Shown piece by piece: positions 48,158 through 59,800 of a stretch of DNA of 64,000 bases (position 1 is the first letter of the stretch; each line of letters opens with the position of its first letter). The notes under the pieces were generated by a model. The model searched no databases, was not told the DNA's origin, and saw only the letters and a program-made list of their open reading frames with translations. The position numbers and the translations under genes are program-made. The DNA lies in NCBI GenBank assembly GCA_014898425.1, contig RCSZ01000022.1:1-64000 (forward strand), read 5' to 3'. The stretch comes from Botryotinia globosa (taxonomy: Eukaryota > Ascomycota > Leotiomycetes > Helotiales > Sclerotiniaceae).

Positions 48158-48875
48158 ATTAAATATTAATTATAAAATATTATTTAGAAAATTAAAGATT
48201 AGAATTATATAGATTATTAATAATTATATCGAAATATATTTGATTATTTGTATAAACCGAATTGAAAAATAAACTAACGAGAAATATAATCTTTTGGAAT
48301 TCTAATTTATTTTCATAGTTTACAATCAAACAATGATTGATTACATTATAAAATACTATATATTGATCTTAATACTTTATAATATCTTATTTACTATCAT
48401 TAAACTTCTTGAAAATAGTTAAATATCTACAATAGAATAAGACTTATAAAATATTATAAATAATAATTATTAATATCTCAATTATATCTTTTAATTCAAT
48501 ACTTTATAATTGAATATTGATGATTTGAACTTGTAGTAAATTTATAATTGATCCGATTGAAATAAATATAATTTAAATAATTAAAAAATATATAATATCT
48601 AAATTGTTAAACAAATTTATAAATAAAGAGATATCGGTTTCAATAGAATTAGTAATATAAATTAAACAAAGGAATTATAAAAGTAAATTAAATGTAAGTA
48701 TTTGATTAATCATTTTTGATGATAATGTGAATTAATAATAAATATGATTAGAATATATAATAGATTAATAATAGATATAATTAAAGTAATTAATAAGGTA
48801 ATTGAGATACAACTTTAGTAATGGTTTTTGATTTGTTAAATAAAGTTATGATAGTTTATAAAAGATAATACAAAC

Positions 48876-49025
48876 TGTTAAGATGTAAGTAAAGATTTAT
48901 ATTATACTATAAAGGTTTTAAGTGCTATAAAAGGTTGAGGTCTTATTATAGGAAGTAGGGCACGCTAAGGGCCTGCTAAGGGTCCGTGCCTGAGGCACGA
49001 ATGTAACGTAGTTGGCGCCGTGACA
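48876..49025 (-). repeat. Gypsy 5' LTR
   Basis: 150 bp, plus-strand ends TGTTAAGATGTAAG and GGCGCCGTGACA, followed by CGTAT. Less mutated than its partner near the end. Confidence 0.85.
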
Positions 49026-49180
49026 CGTATTTCAGTATATTTTCAATAATATTCTATATATTGAATATCTATTAAAGTAATATAATCCCCCTTTATACAT
49101 ACAAACTACTATATTAAAAGCTTAATACGCGCCATTGTTATACTACCGTATACTAGTACGAACACTGATCAAGAGGATAA

Positions 49181-50335
49181 TCTGAGATTCACGTCTTTCG
49201 AACTAGATCAGTATCCGAATACAACATTGCTGAGGAGGGAGAATATCAAATCAAAATATTGAGCCACTTGCAACGGCTTATTGGAGACAAGGGGGTGATT
49301 GGACTTGTAAAATGTGAATATCTATCTATCAAAGTGTATCTGGGCATGGCACAATGATAGTAGACTTGTATATAGCACTTGGATCCGCGATTTCCAGACA
49401 AATAGTTGGCTGAATATTCAAAACATCATCGGCATGGCTCACCGCGCTTGATGGAGCAATTGGCAAGATAGCTGATCTCAATGAAACTATGAATAAGACT
49501 ACTTGATCAATAGAGAGAACGACCAGCTAAGAGCATGCAACCTTCCCAATGACAGTGTGGTGACAGGAAAGCCCCTATATAATTCGCCAGAGTATTCAAT
49601 CAAATACAATTGACAATGGAGAGACATGATCTGAATCACTCAATAGAAGGTGAATACAGCTTAGGTACCACTCCAGAAAAAAGAATCCCCACAAGATTGT
49701 TATATAAAACTGTGATTGTCGATGTTCTCTCTGCATGTGTGAATGGGTCTGCAAATAAACATGAGCTTGCTTATGTACAGGGCAGTTGATATTGTACTCG
49801 GCACTATGCTTTCAATCGTGTCTTGCTTTATATTTGGTCCTATTGATGAGCCTGAGGAAACTGAGAGTTTGAATGATTATGTGACGAGCATGCCCTCCAT
49901 ATGGATCGTGTTTTTGTAGCTGTACGGATGCATATGTCTATCTGGACTGCAGAAAACCCTTCTCTGATAATATTTCTAACTGCATGTGAAGGTTGTGTCA
50001 TCTACTTTTCCAATATATTATCTATTGTAGACCTATTCTCAGTATATGGGGTCGGGATAACAGCAGCATAATGTAGGGAGCGTCTGCAATGGAATCTTCC
50101 TCAACAACATATATAGAATAGAGACTCCACCACTGATCGTACTAATGGAAGACGGATTCGTTCAAGCGCTACGTCCTCAGTTGAATCTAAAATCTTCCGT
50201 CGGGTTAAAACATGCCAGATGCACATCCCAATGCTACCAAAATTATGTAGATTTTTGCGCATTGAGCTGGAGAATCAACGACAGCAACCACAACAATGGA
50301 TATGCTCAACAATTGGCATCTCACCATACCACTAA
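49181..50335 (+). pseudogene. Decayed gene related to 39258-40290
   Basis: Successive protein-like pieces: 49181-49354 (VSEYNIAEEGEYQIKILSHL, 58 codons); ATG 49354 to 49506, interrupted by one TGA at 49411 (IALGSAISRQIVG, stop, then IGKIADLNETMN); ATG 49616 to 49789 (57 codons); a hydrophobic piece after 49780 (VLGTMLSIVSCFIFGP); and a spliced end. SRQIVG...IGKIADLNETMN matches SRRVTG...LGGIVDINQRMN of the 39-40 kb pseudogene in order and spacing, so the two are paralogues. The TGA could derive from CGA by RIP. Frames change at least twice, so it is probably dead. Confidence 0.4.
49901..50335 (+). CDS. Two-exon frame, 119 aa, membrane-like
   Basis: ATG 49901-50041, intron 50042-50116 (75 bp, GTATAT donor, ATATAG acceptor), exon 50117-50335, phase 0. 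Residues ~20-45 are hydrophobic (LIIFLTACEGCVIYFSNIL). The C-terminal exon is basic and strongly protein-like (SVESKIFRRVKTC, RIELENQRQQPQQW). It may be the intact end of the decayed gene around it, reading a new frame after an indel near 49880, or an independent small gene. No family recognised. Confidence 0.35.
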
Positions 50336-51934
50336 TATCCAAAGTATATGAACCTTTCCGCAATGCACCTGCTTAGCCTTTCCAGAAACCTCAATGTATA
50401 TCCGATGAACCTCTGCATGGAGTAATTCTCGATACTTGAAAGAGATTGCGCGTATGTTTTCGATGATTTCAAGGTGATAGGTTCGTGTTTCTAATTGACC
50501 CTCAAAAGTAGTGGTGGCAGCATCGCATCGTGCACTGTATATCTCATGTTAATGCCGTAGCATGAGAAGATAAATGAGAGAAATTGTCGCTTCATACCAA
50601 GTTGGGTTGAGTCGCACGTTATGTCATTTTTAGATTTATGTTCTGGGAGCGTATGGCAAGTTCGTTTTAGGGGAGTGAGAACCAGCTTTGTTCTTTGTAT
50701 GTGGGTGGAGAGGGAGACCTACCTGAGTACTCCTGTTGGTCTTTCAACAAGACTTGCTGACACCTAATCTTGCAAAGACCACATATATCGCAGAGATAAG
50801 ACTCAAGCCACTAGAGAAGTTGCACTCGGAGAACCAATGGAGCGTCATTCAGGGAATGGGCGTGAAAATAGAAATGAAAAATATGTTTGTGAATATTTGA
50901 ATTTTCATCTTTACTCATACAATTTCAACTAGCTACGTGGTTTGGGTACACAGTATCGTTTAATTAAACAAGCTTAGCTACGCGGCGTACTTCCTACAAC
51001 GCCTAAATGACTTCGGGCAAAAGCTTATTAAGACTCAAACCTCATTTAAGAACTCCAACTCGAAGGAGGCGTATGTCATGATTTCTGTCTCCCCAATCTC
51101 CAAGTCAAGTAAGTATCAATATGTATGAGCAAATGATTTGATTGACGGTAGAACCAAAGTAGTAGGATAAGTATTACGACGTGTACCTCTGTATCTACAG
51201 ATTGGAAAGAAATAGTGGGTATCAATCCGATCAATGGGCAACCTCGAAGAAAGTAACTATACTAACCTTCAACGAATAAGTGATCTCATATACATACATA
51301 CATTCTCACATTTTAGATAATAAAAAACAACCAAAGAAATATACTGAGAATAGATCTCTCACATATCTACTCGAATGTTTTGACGCATACTTTTTTTCCC
51401 TTCCTTCGCTGTCTCCATCATCTGTATACTGGAATCCAATTCATACACCAGCCTGTTAGGTACAGTACCTTTGGATCAGAAACACCGATCCTCCGTGTTT
51501 CTTTTTTTTGTTATCAAAAACAAACCCCTTTGTTGTGATTGTTAAGCGAGACTGTGGCTGTGTCTGTGGCAAGTGGCGGGCCTCCAACTAATTTAGCAAC
51601 AACACATCGCAAATATATCGCGAATAGCATTATCATTGATTCACCTAAGTAAAAGAATATTACCTGAATTTTTATGTTTATTTATTTGGTGATGTACATG
51701 TACATATGTATGGTATTTGATTCCGGGTTGTTGTGTCATTTACATTTATGTAGAGCATGTATAAGCATAAAGTCAGCTGAGCTCCGTACACTCTTGAAAC
51801 ATTTTCATCTCATCTCATTCCATCGCTTAGGCATTTCTTTTTATTCTTACCTTACTGACTCATTCCAAAATTACTAGCATTACGGCGCGCACCATAGATC
51901 TGTAACAGCCAATATTTTCTCTTAGATCATTACG
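50336..51934. other. Intergenic, balanced composition
   Basis: No gene or repeat supported over 1.6 kb. The ATG frame at 51674-51877 has neither motif nor splice signals. Confidence 0.4.
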
Positions 51935-52099
51935 ATGCATCCAGAATCAACTAGGAACCAAAAGGTTAGCATGTTCCTTTTCTTCATATAGTAGTCAAGA
52001 TTTTAGATGCTACTTACTGACTATTCTACTTACTCACAGTATCATTTACGACAATCCAATACTTCACCACTTATCACACACTCATCACATATACAATGA
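51935..52099 (+). promoter_or_regulatory. Spliced upstream ORF overlapping the next start codon
   Basis: ATG 51935, ten codons, a 75-bp intron (51965-52039; GTTAGC donor, CTGAC branch site, CACAG acceptor), then 19 codons to TGA 52097-52099. The TGA overlaps the main ATG at 52096 as ATGA. Such an overlap would allow termination-reinitiation, so this may restrain translation of the downstream gene. The intron is well formed; translation of the 29-codon frame is inference. Confidence 0.4.
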
Positions 52100-53597
52100 C
52101 GTCAAAACTCGCACTACCCCTAAACATACCACCACGCTCCCCAACACACATCTGCTCATATGCCATCGAAGGTTTAACCTCCTCATGCAAGATAACCTGG
52201 ACCGATCTCGAAACGCAGATTTTCACATATTGGGTTCGAGATTTTGATTCCAGTACCTCACGCAGCCCCGACGGCGACAAAGAATTGAAATTCTTGCTGT
52301 CAAGGAGATTGGGGTTAGATATCTATGCGGGGAAAACTACAGAGAGTGGGGAAAGCGTTGACGATATTCTGAGCAAGAAGATTAAATCAAAGATCGATTA
52401 TGTTAGGAGGATGGATAAGTTGAACTCCTCTAAACTTGGGCTTAGGAAGAGTGAGAGGTTGAATGGGAAGGAAAATGTGGAGCTGGAGGCGGAAGCGCTG
52501 GGGCATATTGATGCTGATCAAATTGCTTCTTCTGACCCTCCTCATCTTCATCGCGCTGATACTCCTCGTCCTGGCATTTATCGTCCTAACACATCTCCTT
52601 CTTTCGAGCCCTCTGGTTCCGGTTCCGATTCTCAGAATCTGCCAGCACAAATAGATACAGACGAGTCTAAATTGTAAGTCTCCTTTCCTATTCACATCCA
52701 CATACTTCCGTCTTCCCCAACTCAAGCTCATCATCATCCCCAAGATCGAACAATTCTCAACCGGATCCTCCTTCTCAGTCGAACCCTCGTTCTCAATCAG
52801 ATCCCCCTTCTCAACCAGAAAAATCACAATCAAGATCCAACAGAGTCAAAAATCCAAGAAATCCAAAAGGTTGGGTAACAAGGCTCTTTGCTCCATCTGA
52901 ATCTATGACGACCGGGACTCAGGATGGGAGTAAAATATCTGAGGATGAGACTGAGGATAAAGATGAAGATGGAGATAATAATACAGAAACTGGAACAGTT
53001 AGAACGGAACTTTCACAAGGAAATTTGGAGAGACATGTTTTGGAGGAAAGAGAGAAGAAGAGCGAGAGGAGGAGGGTGAGGGAAGAAGAGGAGAAACGGA
53101 AGAGGGCGCAAATAGCTTGGGAAAGTGGGGAAAGGGACAGGGTAAAGGAAAGAGAAAGGGAGTTGAAGAGAGTTGCTTGGGAGAAGACGGCGAAGGAGAA
53201 GGTAGCAAGGGAGGTGAGGAAAAGTGAGAAGAAGTCGAAGGGAAAGGGAAAAGAAATAGAGCGGGAAACGAGAGATGTTCAGTCCGAGTCGGCTGCACCA
53301 CGCCCTCAAACATCATACCGAAGTATTCCTCCTCGTCGTCCTGCTTCTCCTGGTCCTTCCCAACCTCGTCCATCACGACAAAATATTCCTTATAATGCTT
53401 CCCGACCTGGACCAACATTCCCAAATCCTCATTCTCACTCCAAACAAACCCCATCACCATCGTCAAAACTGACAGAAATACAAGTCAAAGTCCTCATCTC
53501 GAATATGTTAGAAGAGATGATGGCGGTTAATGGGATGGGAATAACAGATCTGGTCGCGAAACAGAAGAAGGTTTTGAGAAGATGGAGAGGGGAATAG
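52096..53597 (+). CDS. Hypothetical coiled-coil protein, paralogue 1
   Basis: Exon 1 52096-52673, then exon 2 to 53597. The acceptor is either 52726 (53-bp intron, 482 aa) or 52744 (71-bp intron, 476 aa). Both keep frame; the second leaves better room for a branch site. Residues 33-108 form a conserved N-terminal module (ETQIF, LGLDIYAGKTTESGESV, then K-rich helix). A Ser/Pro-rich linker follows, then an acidic patch, a long E/R/K-rich helix (about 270-360, coiled coil or single helix), a Pro/Ser stretch and a short C-terminal helix. The module recurs in the gene at 54920, 1.3 kb downstream in the same orientation. Function unknown. Confidence 0.75.
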
Positions 53598-54631
53598 GAG
53601 AATAGATGGGATAGATTTCACCCACTAGTTGCTGGGTGCATGGATAGGTATGTGTGCTTTTATGGTTGCAAATTTGATCATTAGGGTTAGCTAGGTATTC
53701 AATTGTGGGTTGATCGTGATTTGTCTTTTATATGTGAAATGAATATAAGTGTCCATGGAAAGTCCATCCCACCCCTACTCCCTCCATCATTCGAGGACAT
53801 ATCTTCACCTTGTTAATAGAAGCAAGACACCAAATCCCTAGAGCTCGCTGCGCTTGAAAGTATTTCCTTGATATACTTATCTGCGTATATCTTCCTCGCA
53901 GTGGAAGTACCTTGCAAAAATAAGTCGAAGTACATCATCGGTTATGCACAAAACCTGGTCTCCGTTCTACTCGAATAGGTTAGTGATGCTTGTATTCTAG
54001 ACCTAACTACCGGTAGACTCTGATTCTATGCATCTGAAATTCAAAAGGTTGAAACTTATAGGCTTGTCAAAGCTGGTGTGGGGCCCCAAATTATCTAAAC
54101 ACGGACCTCATGATGCCCAATTAGTGTTTTTGATTATTGGCATCTAAGGTTACAGGGCTACCCAATCTCCTTCAAAATGACCGCGACCTCCATACCACCG
54201 TAGATGCAACCCAAAACACCAAAGATTTGATAAGCTGATAAGCTGATAAGCTGGTAACAAGATACCTCGGCTGTCCCATCAGGGATATAAGAAAAGAAAC
54301 CCGGAATCCGGGGCCTGGAACGCGGAATACCGCATGCCTGTCTGAATTAATTGCGTTGCGTACAAATGACGCTCCGCTGGGTCACTGCTGTGGAGATTTT
54401 TCTCGCTTCGTTCTAGAATGTCTTACTATTGGGAATACAGTATGCAAGAATAATCAAATGGTGTGTGTGTATGGATCTGGGCGTGGGTGTATGTATGAGT
54501 GATGAGTTCTTTGATGGGTTGTTTCGGAGAGATGTGGAAGAAAATGGGGGGTAAGTGAAGTGTGAGAGAGAAGAGAAGTGAAGAGAAGTGAAGAAAAGGG
54601 AAGTGAGTGAGGGAAAGCGAAGTGAAGTGAA
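53598..54631. other. Intergenic region between the tandem paralogues
   Basis: No gene. CTGATAAG is repeated three times at about 54228-54252. 54560-54630 is a purine-rich AAGTGAAGAG-type repeat leading into the motif cluster before the next gene. Confidence 0.5.
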
Positions 54632-54898
54632 CGGCAGCGCAATACCAATACGATAAGGACGGCGGGCACGATAGGATACGATACGCCTTTACGGAAACAT
54701 CATTTTTTATATCCATCTATTGTATCGTTTCGGATCAGACGGGACGAGACGGATATCAAACGAACGCGAAAGGATACGATACGGACGACTATCACATACA
54801 GACGGCGGCACAATACCAGCATATTACGGACAGCGGCACAAGACTTTGCACGATTCGGACGGCAGCATAACTTTGTACGACATAAACGGTCGGCACAA
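54632..54898 (+). promoter_or_regulatory. Six copies of a GGACGGCGGCACAA-like motif
   Basis: Copies at 54632-54644, 54656-54669, 54800-54813, 54827-54841, 54856-54870 and 54887-54898. The last four are spaced 27-31 bp apart, ending 21 bp before the start codon at 54920. Interspersed GATACGATACGG repeats add to a GC-rich tract unlike the neighbourhood. It could be protein-binding sites, RNA structure in the 5' leader, or a degenerate minisatellite; the sequence alone does not decide. Confidence 0.5.
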
Positions 54899-54919
54899 AT
54901 TCATCCCACCATCATCACT

Positions 54920-56820
54920 ATGAATCCCCAATCGATGAACCCCCGCAACCAAAACTCCAAAAGAATCTTCGGACATCGGACTACAAACCTCAAATCACGA
55001 TCTCGCTTCTCCTGGCTTCCATTCCACACCCAGGTTTTTTCAAATTTTATAAAAGATTATGGCTTGGAATCGGAAGATTGTCAGGAAACCTCAATTTACC
55101 CGATTGATGATTTGTTGAACGAATTGGGATTGGGAAGGAATGTTTATGGGGGTTTGAAAACGGCGAAAGGAGAGGATGTCATGGAGGTGGTGATACAGAA
55201 GGTTAGGAATAAGTTGAGGAGGGTGGAGGGAGATTTGAGAAAGAGATGTGATAGTGATAGTGATGAGAGGGGTGATGAGAGGGGTGATGAGGGGGGAGAT
55301 GAGGGGGGAGATGAGGGGGGAGATGAGGGGGGAGATGATGAGGCAAATCAGGATACGGAGATGGACATGGGGAGAAATGGCATTGATTTTAGCTCCGGTC
55401 ATGGCCGTCCTGATCCTTCCACAACTACGCGAAGTGCCGATGATTCGAATATCAATTCCAATTCTAGACTTGCAGGGAGATATGAACATGGGAATAATCA
55501 ACGATCTTCCTCTTACGCCAGCAGTTTGGCTCACTCATATGAGACTGAGAACGAGGATGATTTGATGAATCATTTGGATAGTGATGGAGAAGATACTGCA
55601 ATTATTCAGACAGCACGATGGGCATAGTAAGTTTTCTTTTTCTTCTTCTCTTTCTCATTGATTCTCCTAGGGCCATTGACCGATCTTTCTTTTTTGTTCT
55701 TCCCAAGTGCATTGCTTCGTTATGAGTGAGCAGGGGAGGCGATAGTTTGTACTCACTTGCCTTTGAGCTTGATTATTGTTATGGATGTAGTTTATCTTAG
55801 TTTGATAGCAATGCTTACAGCGGAGCGAGCTATTGTAATTGGGGATTTGTCTTCATTGTTCAGATGATCTTGACTGGAACTGATGCTTCGAGTGAAGCGA
55901 GTAATGAGTGGCTGGGTTTTTGCCGGGTGGGGTGAAAACAGGGGTTTGGAAGAGAACTCGATCTACCTTTGAGATGGATCATTGTTGTGGAGGCAGATCA
56001 TTCAGATTGGAACCAATTATTCAAGCCGAGTGAGCTATGAGGGGTTGGGGACTCGCCTCATCGTTGAGATTATCTATCTCAACTCTCCATCTCATCTCAT
56101 TTTTCTTTCTATTGTCCAACACTTGGAGAGGAGCAAGCCCCTGCCCACTAGTTAGATTATCAATATCAACTCTTCACCTCATTTCATTCTATTTTGCCTT
56201 GTTCATTCTAACAAAATCATATATAGTGAACAACGAAAACGTCGTCATGAATATGCAAATACATCAGTTTCTTCCAAAGCATTTACATCATCACCATCTA
56301 TTCATTCAAGACATTTCAGATCAAAGTAAGTCTTTTTTCTATTCCTTCCTCATATCGTTATTATTCTGATAAATCGTTCAGTACGCATTCAACTTTGACC
56401 CCAACGTCAAGGCCTGAAGTGGCAATCCCAGTTATTCAAACTGATCGAGCAACAACTCCTTCCACAACGCCACTATCTCCTCCGATGACTCCTCTACCGA
56501 CGCGACTGGTGCCAATAATGACTGAAATGTTGACTGCTTCGCCTTTTGGTATTTCGATTCCGATAGGTGATAGATCGGGTAATTCAAGGTTTGAATCGAG
56601 AGCTTCTCAAGATCGAGTTCGTCAAGGTCGAGGTCAAGATCAAGCCCGAACTTCATTTCAACTTCAAACACGATCCCAAGCTCGTTCCTCCGAAGAACAA
56701 AAACGAGAACAGAATCCATTAGAAGATGCAAGTCTCAGAGCTCATATGTATGGGATTTTGAGGAGATTGAATCCTGGAATGACGGATGAGAAGATTTGGG
56801 AGGCGATTGAGGGGGCTTGA
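54920..56820 (+). CDS. Hypothetical protein, paralogue 2
   Basis: Three exons, 54920-55626, 56227-56325 and 56382-56820, 414 aa; all junctions are phase 2. Intron 2 is 56 bp with a GTAAGT donor. Intron 1 is long for a fungus (600 bp, GTAAGT donor, CTAAC branch near its end) and holds an imperfect ~50-bp direct repeat. Residues 31-108 match paralogue 1 (HTQVF, LGLGRNVYGGLKTAKGEDV, K/R helix). A 12-bp DNA repeat encodes acidic DEGG runs at about 115-140. The rest is Ser/Thr-rich, with a short C-terminal helix (LRAHMYGILRRLNPGMTDE). The upstream gene shares its first intron position after the acidic region. Function unknown. Confidence 0.7.
55262..55338 (+). repeat. 12-bp coding minisatellite
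   Basis: GATGAGGGGGGA-type units in exon 1 of the 54920 gene, encoding acidic DEGG repe runs; likely to vary in number between strains. Confidence 0.8.
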
Positions 56821-59800
56821 AGAGGAAGGGGGGTTGAAGTCTGGTTGGGGAGGAGGTGGGCGAGGCTGAAGGAAATTTGTGGGTTGTGGGGTGGAGGAGA
56901 GCAGTAGGTATTTTTTTTTAAATTAGAAAAAGATGGAGAAGTTTAGAGTTTGGTGGAAGAGGAGTCCGGGAGGGGGTTGCCAAAGGTCTAATAACTCGAT
57001 ATGCCAAAAAAGTAAGAATTCGGGAACCGTGTTGATTGAGAAATAAATTCTTTTAACCTTACTACACAGTACACATTGTACCATTCTGTTCCGTCTTCCG
57101 ATCATTTCATCCACAATCAATAGCTTCACTTCATTCTACCCATTAAAAGATTTATTTTGAGGTAGGTGGTCTTCTATTCACCAATAAAAACTCTCATCTT
57201 AGGCGCGATCTTCTTCATTATTTTAGTCTTCTGGTTTATGCAGGCATTCGATGTCCACAGATATGACCTAGTGATGTCGGAATCCAAGGACTTCCTATTG
57301 GATTTTCTATCTTCGTTAATGCATGTATTGTTCTTTGACTCTTAACTGTCTTCCGCAAAGAAAACTGCATTTCTTCACGGATGTATTGGTGGAAAAAAGA
57401 TGACCATGGACGACAGACGAGAGATTCATTTTGGGATTTAGAGGTCCATAGACCCATAATTGAGATTTTTCTTCGTTGGTCTTCCTGGTGACTTTAATTG
57501 TAAGCTATTTCTCCACCTGTAGATCGTGGTTGTGGTTTGTGATATTGTGACTGTCAAATGAGATGGGACGGGAGCTTGAAAAATCAGAGGAAAGAAGCAG
57601 GTAGAACATCCTGTTAAGAAGGAAGAATTTTGGAATTGGGTTGAAAAGTAAATGGTAGGCTAAACAGGGCTTGAGGGGATAGCATAGTTTGAGATCTGAA
57701 GGGAGGTATACGTAAATCAATCAGTTGTAATCACGATCCCATCATCAGGAAAAACGCAGTCGTATCAGCAGAGGTTTTGAGTCGGGCTTTGCACGAAAAT
57801 GTGAGCGCAGAGAAGTGCTCATGACTCAATTTCAAGCGTGATGAGGAACGAAAATTTTCAATTGAGTTGGGTATACAAATGACTGTTAAGATTATCTCCG
57901 ATATTGATTAAGTGATCACAATCTATGTAGATGATATTCATTTCAGTGAACTTTTAAAAGGTATTTGCTTTACAATTAAAGCATTTCTATTACTCACAGT
58001 TGATGTTGCAAAATAGATCTCACTCAATCTATTAGATCTAATAGAGGGAAGGAGAAGGTACATATTAAACACTTAGCAAACTCTTCAAATTTGATATTTC
58101 GGCAAGATTGGAGAATTGTTTGCTTGCCACAAAATGTAAGAACGTTTGTGATTAAAACGGTACAATGTATTTTACTGCTTGATTGTCTCCGAGCTAGATG
58201 GAATCCATTCCCATTTTTTGGACTGCCGAAGCGTGTGTCTTTTGCTGTTTTCTCGCTACCGGACTGCGGTAAGATTGGACTTAGCGATCTCACAATGAAA
58301 GCAAAAACTGGAATCGGGGGCTTAGGAGAAGCAAGCCGCATGCATACTAGTTGAGGTCTGACTACTCTACCTACCAAAGGAAAGCACTTGCAGAATCTCC
58401 CCACTACCGTCATCCAGATACGCAGCACAAACCCCTGCAAGCTAATCGACTGACCTGTATTGAACTTGCTGAGCACGATAGAGACTAGTAAAGTTAATTG
58501 TTTTCATTCAAGCATTTCTTTTTTCTCGCAAAGATACCGATGTAAATGTCTTCGTATAAAAATTCCGCTGGATGCATACGTCTCATTCATTTTTAAGTCC
58601 AATTAAACTTTGTGAGAAGTGCTAGATATGGTAGTTGGTAGCCGTTCGTATCGTTTCGCCAGGTACTAAACAAAGCTGAAGGAGGCTGCTCTGCTTATTC
58701 TTGGACAATAAGCGTAGGAAGTGTCGAAACCTCACATATGCAAATATTCACCAACTCAAGAGGTTCTGATTTCGAATCATCAGCTATCGGCAAGAGAACG
58801 TTCTCGTATGTCAGTTATTCGCGCGAAAATTCCCGTTGTTGAGATCTTTTATCGCGGAGTCACCATGGGAAGTTGATGCGTCCTGCGTTGCTCAAGTAAT
58901 TTTCGGGGTATCAATTTCTTTGAGGGGGTCTAAAGACAATTCTTTATTGTGAATAAAGTAGAAGCGGTCTTATAGGTTGTTGCAAATTTTCACAGCAAGC
59001 CGTTCGGAACTACCATTACCCTCGAAATGTAAACTATGTTCACTATCAGCAGGAGTGCTGAGGATTTGATACTATTCCAAACCAAGATCGCCGTACATTC
59101 TTCTATGAAGTCAGTCCCAAAGATAGACTTGAATTGGATTGGAATTTGCCTTATTATACGCGATTACACAGTCTCAATTTCTTCATTTGAACAATATCTT
59201 ACCGTTAAATTACCTTAGATGAAAGAAATCTTCAAGCTTCATCCTTATATCATGTAAAAAATTTCTTAGAAAGGATGAGAGACCAGGCGATTGGGCGATG
59301 TTTCAATAACCTGGCCTGAATGACTAGTAGTTAGTGTTGGATATCTGTACCCTACCCCCTACCTCAAATACTTGGATTATAATCACCTCGGAAAGCACTC
59401 TCCAAATTCTAGAGTCTTGAAAAAACTCAGTCTCGGCAGATAGGGCCGAGAAGATGAAGAACAAATTCGTTTTCACGAAGTACACCAACGAGCTTGACGT
59501 CCAATCTTTTCTTCTTCGGTTTCCTGCAAAGGTGTCGTTTCAATAATAGGCCCCACAGGACCCAGCAGGACTGAAGATGGCCTCGATCCAGGTGAGTTGC
59601 TGTATTGCTAGGGATCTTTTTGGGTCATTGATTTGAACAAAACGAACACTTGTATATTATTTTAGTCCAGCACTCTTCACACCGCTTAATATCCACTACA
59701 TTCCTGCATTTTCTGACTTCCCTATATCTCATACTTCCTTTTATATTTTAGGAATACCTCTGAATCATCTAGATAGTTGCTGATGGAATTTGGATCCAGA

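Larger units (their letters stand above)
41056..49025 (-). mobile_element. Full-length Ty3/gypsy LTR retrotransposon with nested insertions
   Basis: 7,970 bp between equal 150-bp LTRs, with perfect target duplication CGTAT (41051-41055, 49026-49030). Minus orientation is shown by three signs. Reverse transcriptase lies at about 44480-44190 (YLNNILIYF for YLDDILIYS; IDINKYKFETKRIKYL). RNase H lies at 43480-43150 (YNYKIYNKEFL, FEIIINYKNFEYF). A polypurine tract AAAGGGGGGG abuts the lower-coordinate LTR. It contains a solo TRIM LTR, two TRIMs and element A copy 3. Subtracting these leaves about 6.3 kb, a normal gypsy size. All frames are broken by RIP. Confidence 0.88.

Noticed and set aside
54720..54923. 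67-codon frame ending in ATGA overlap with the 54920 start
   Set aside because: It contains no ATG and is translated from GATACGATACGG and GGACGGC repeats. One start in four is followed by A, so the overlap is not evidence.
55091..55534. 147-codon minus frame with ISPLISPL repeats
   Set aside because: Antisense of the acidic minisatellite in the 54920 gene.
58024..58476. Overlapping 150-codon minus and 87-codon plus frames
   Set aside because: Neither starts with ATG, neither has splice signals or motifs, and each explains the other as a shadow.
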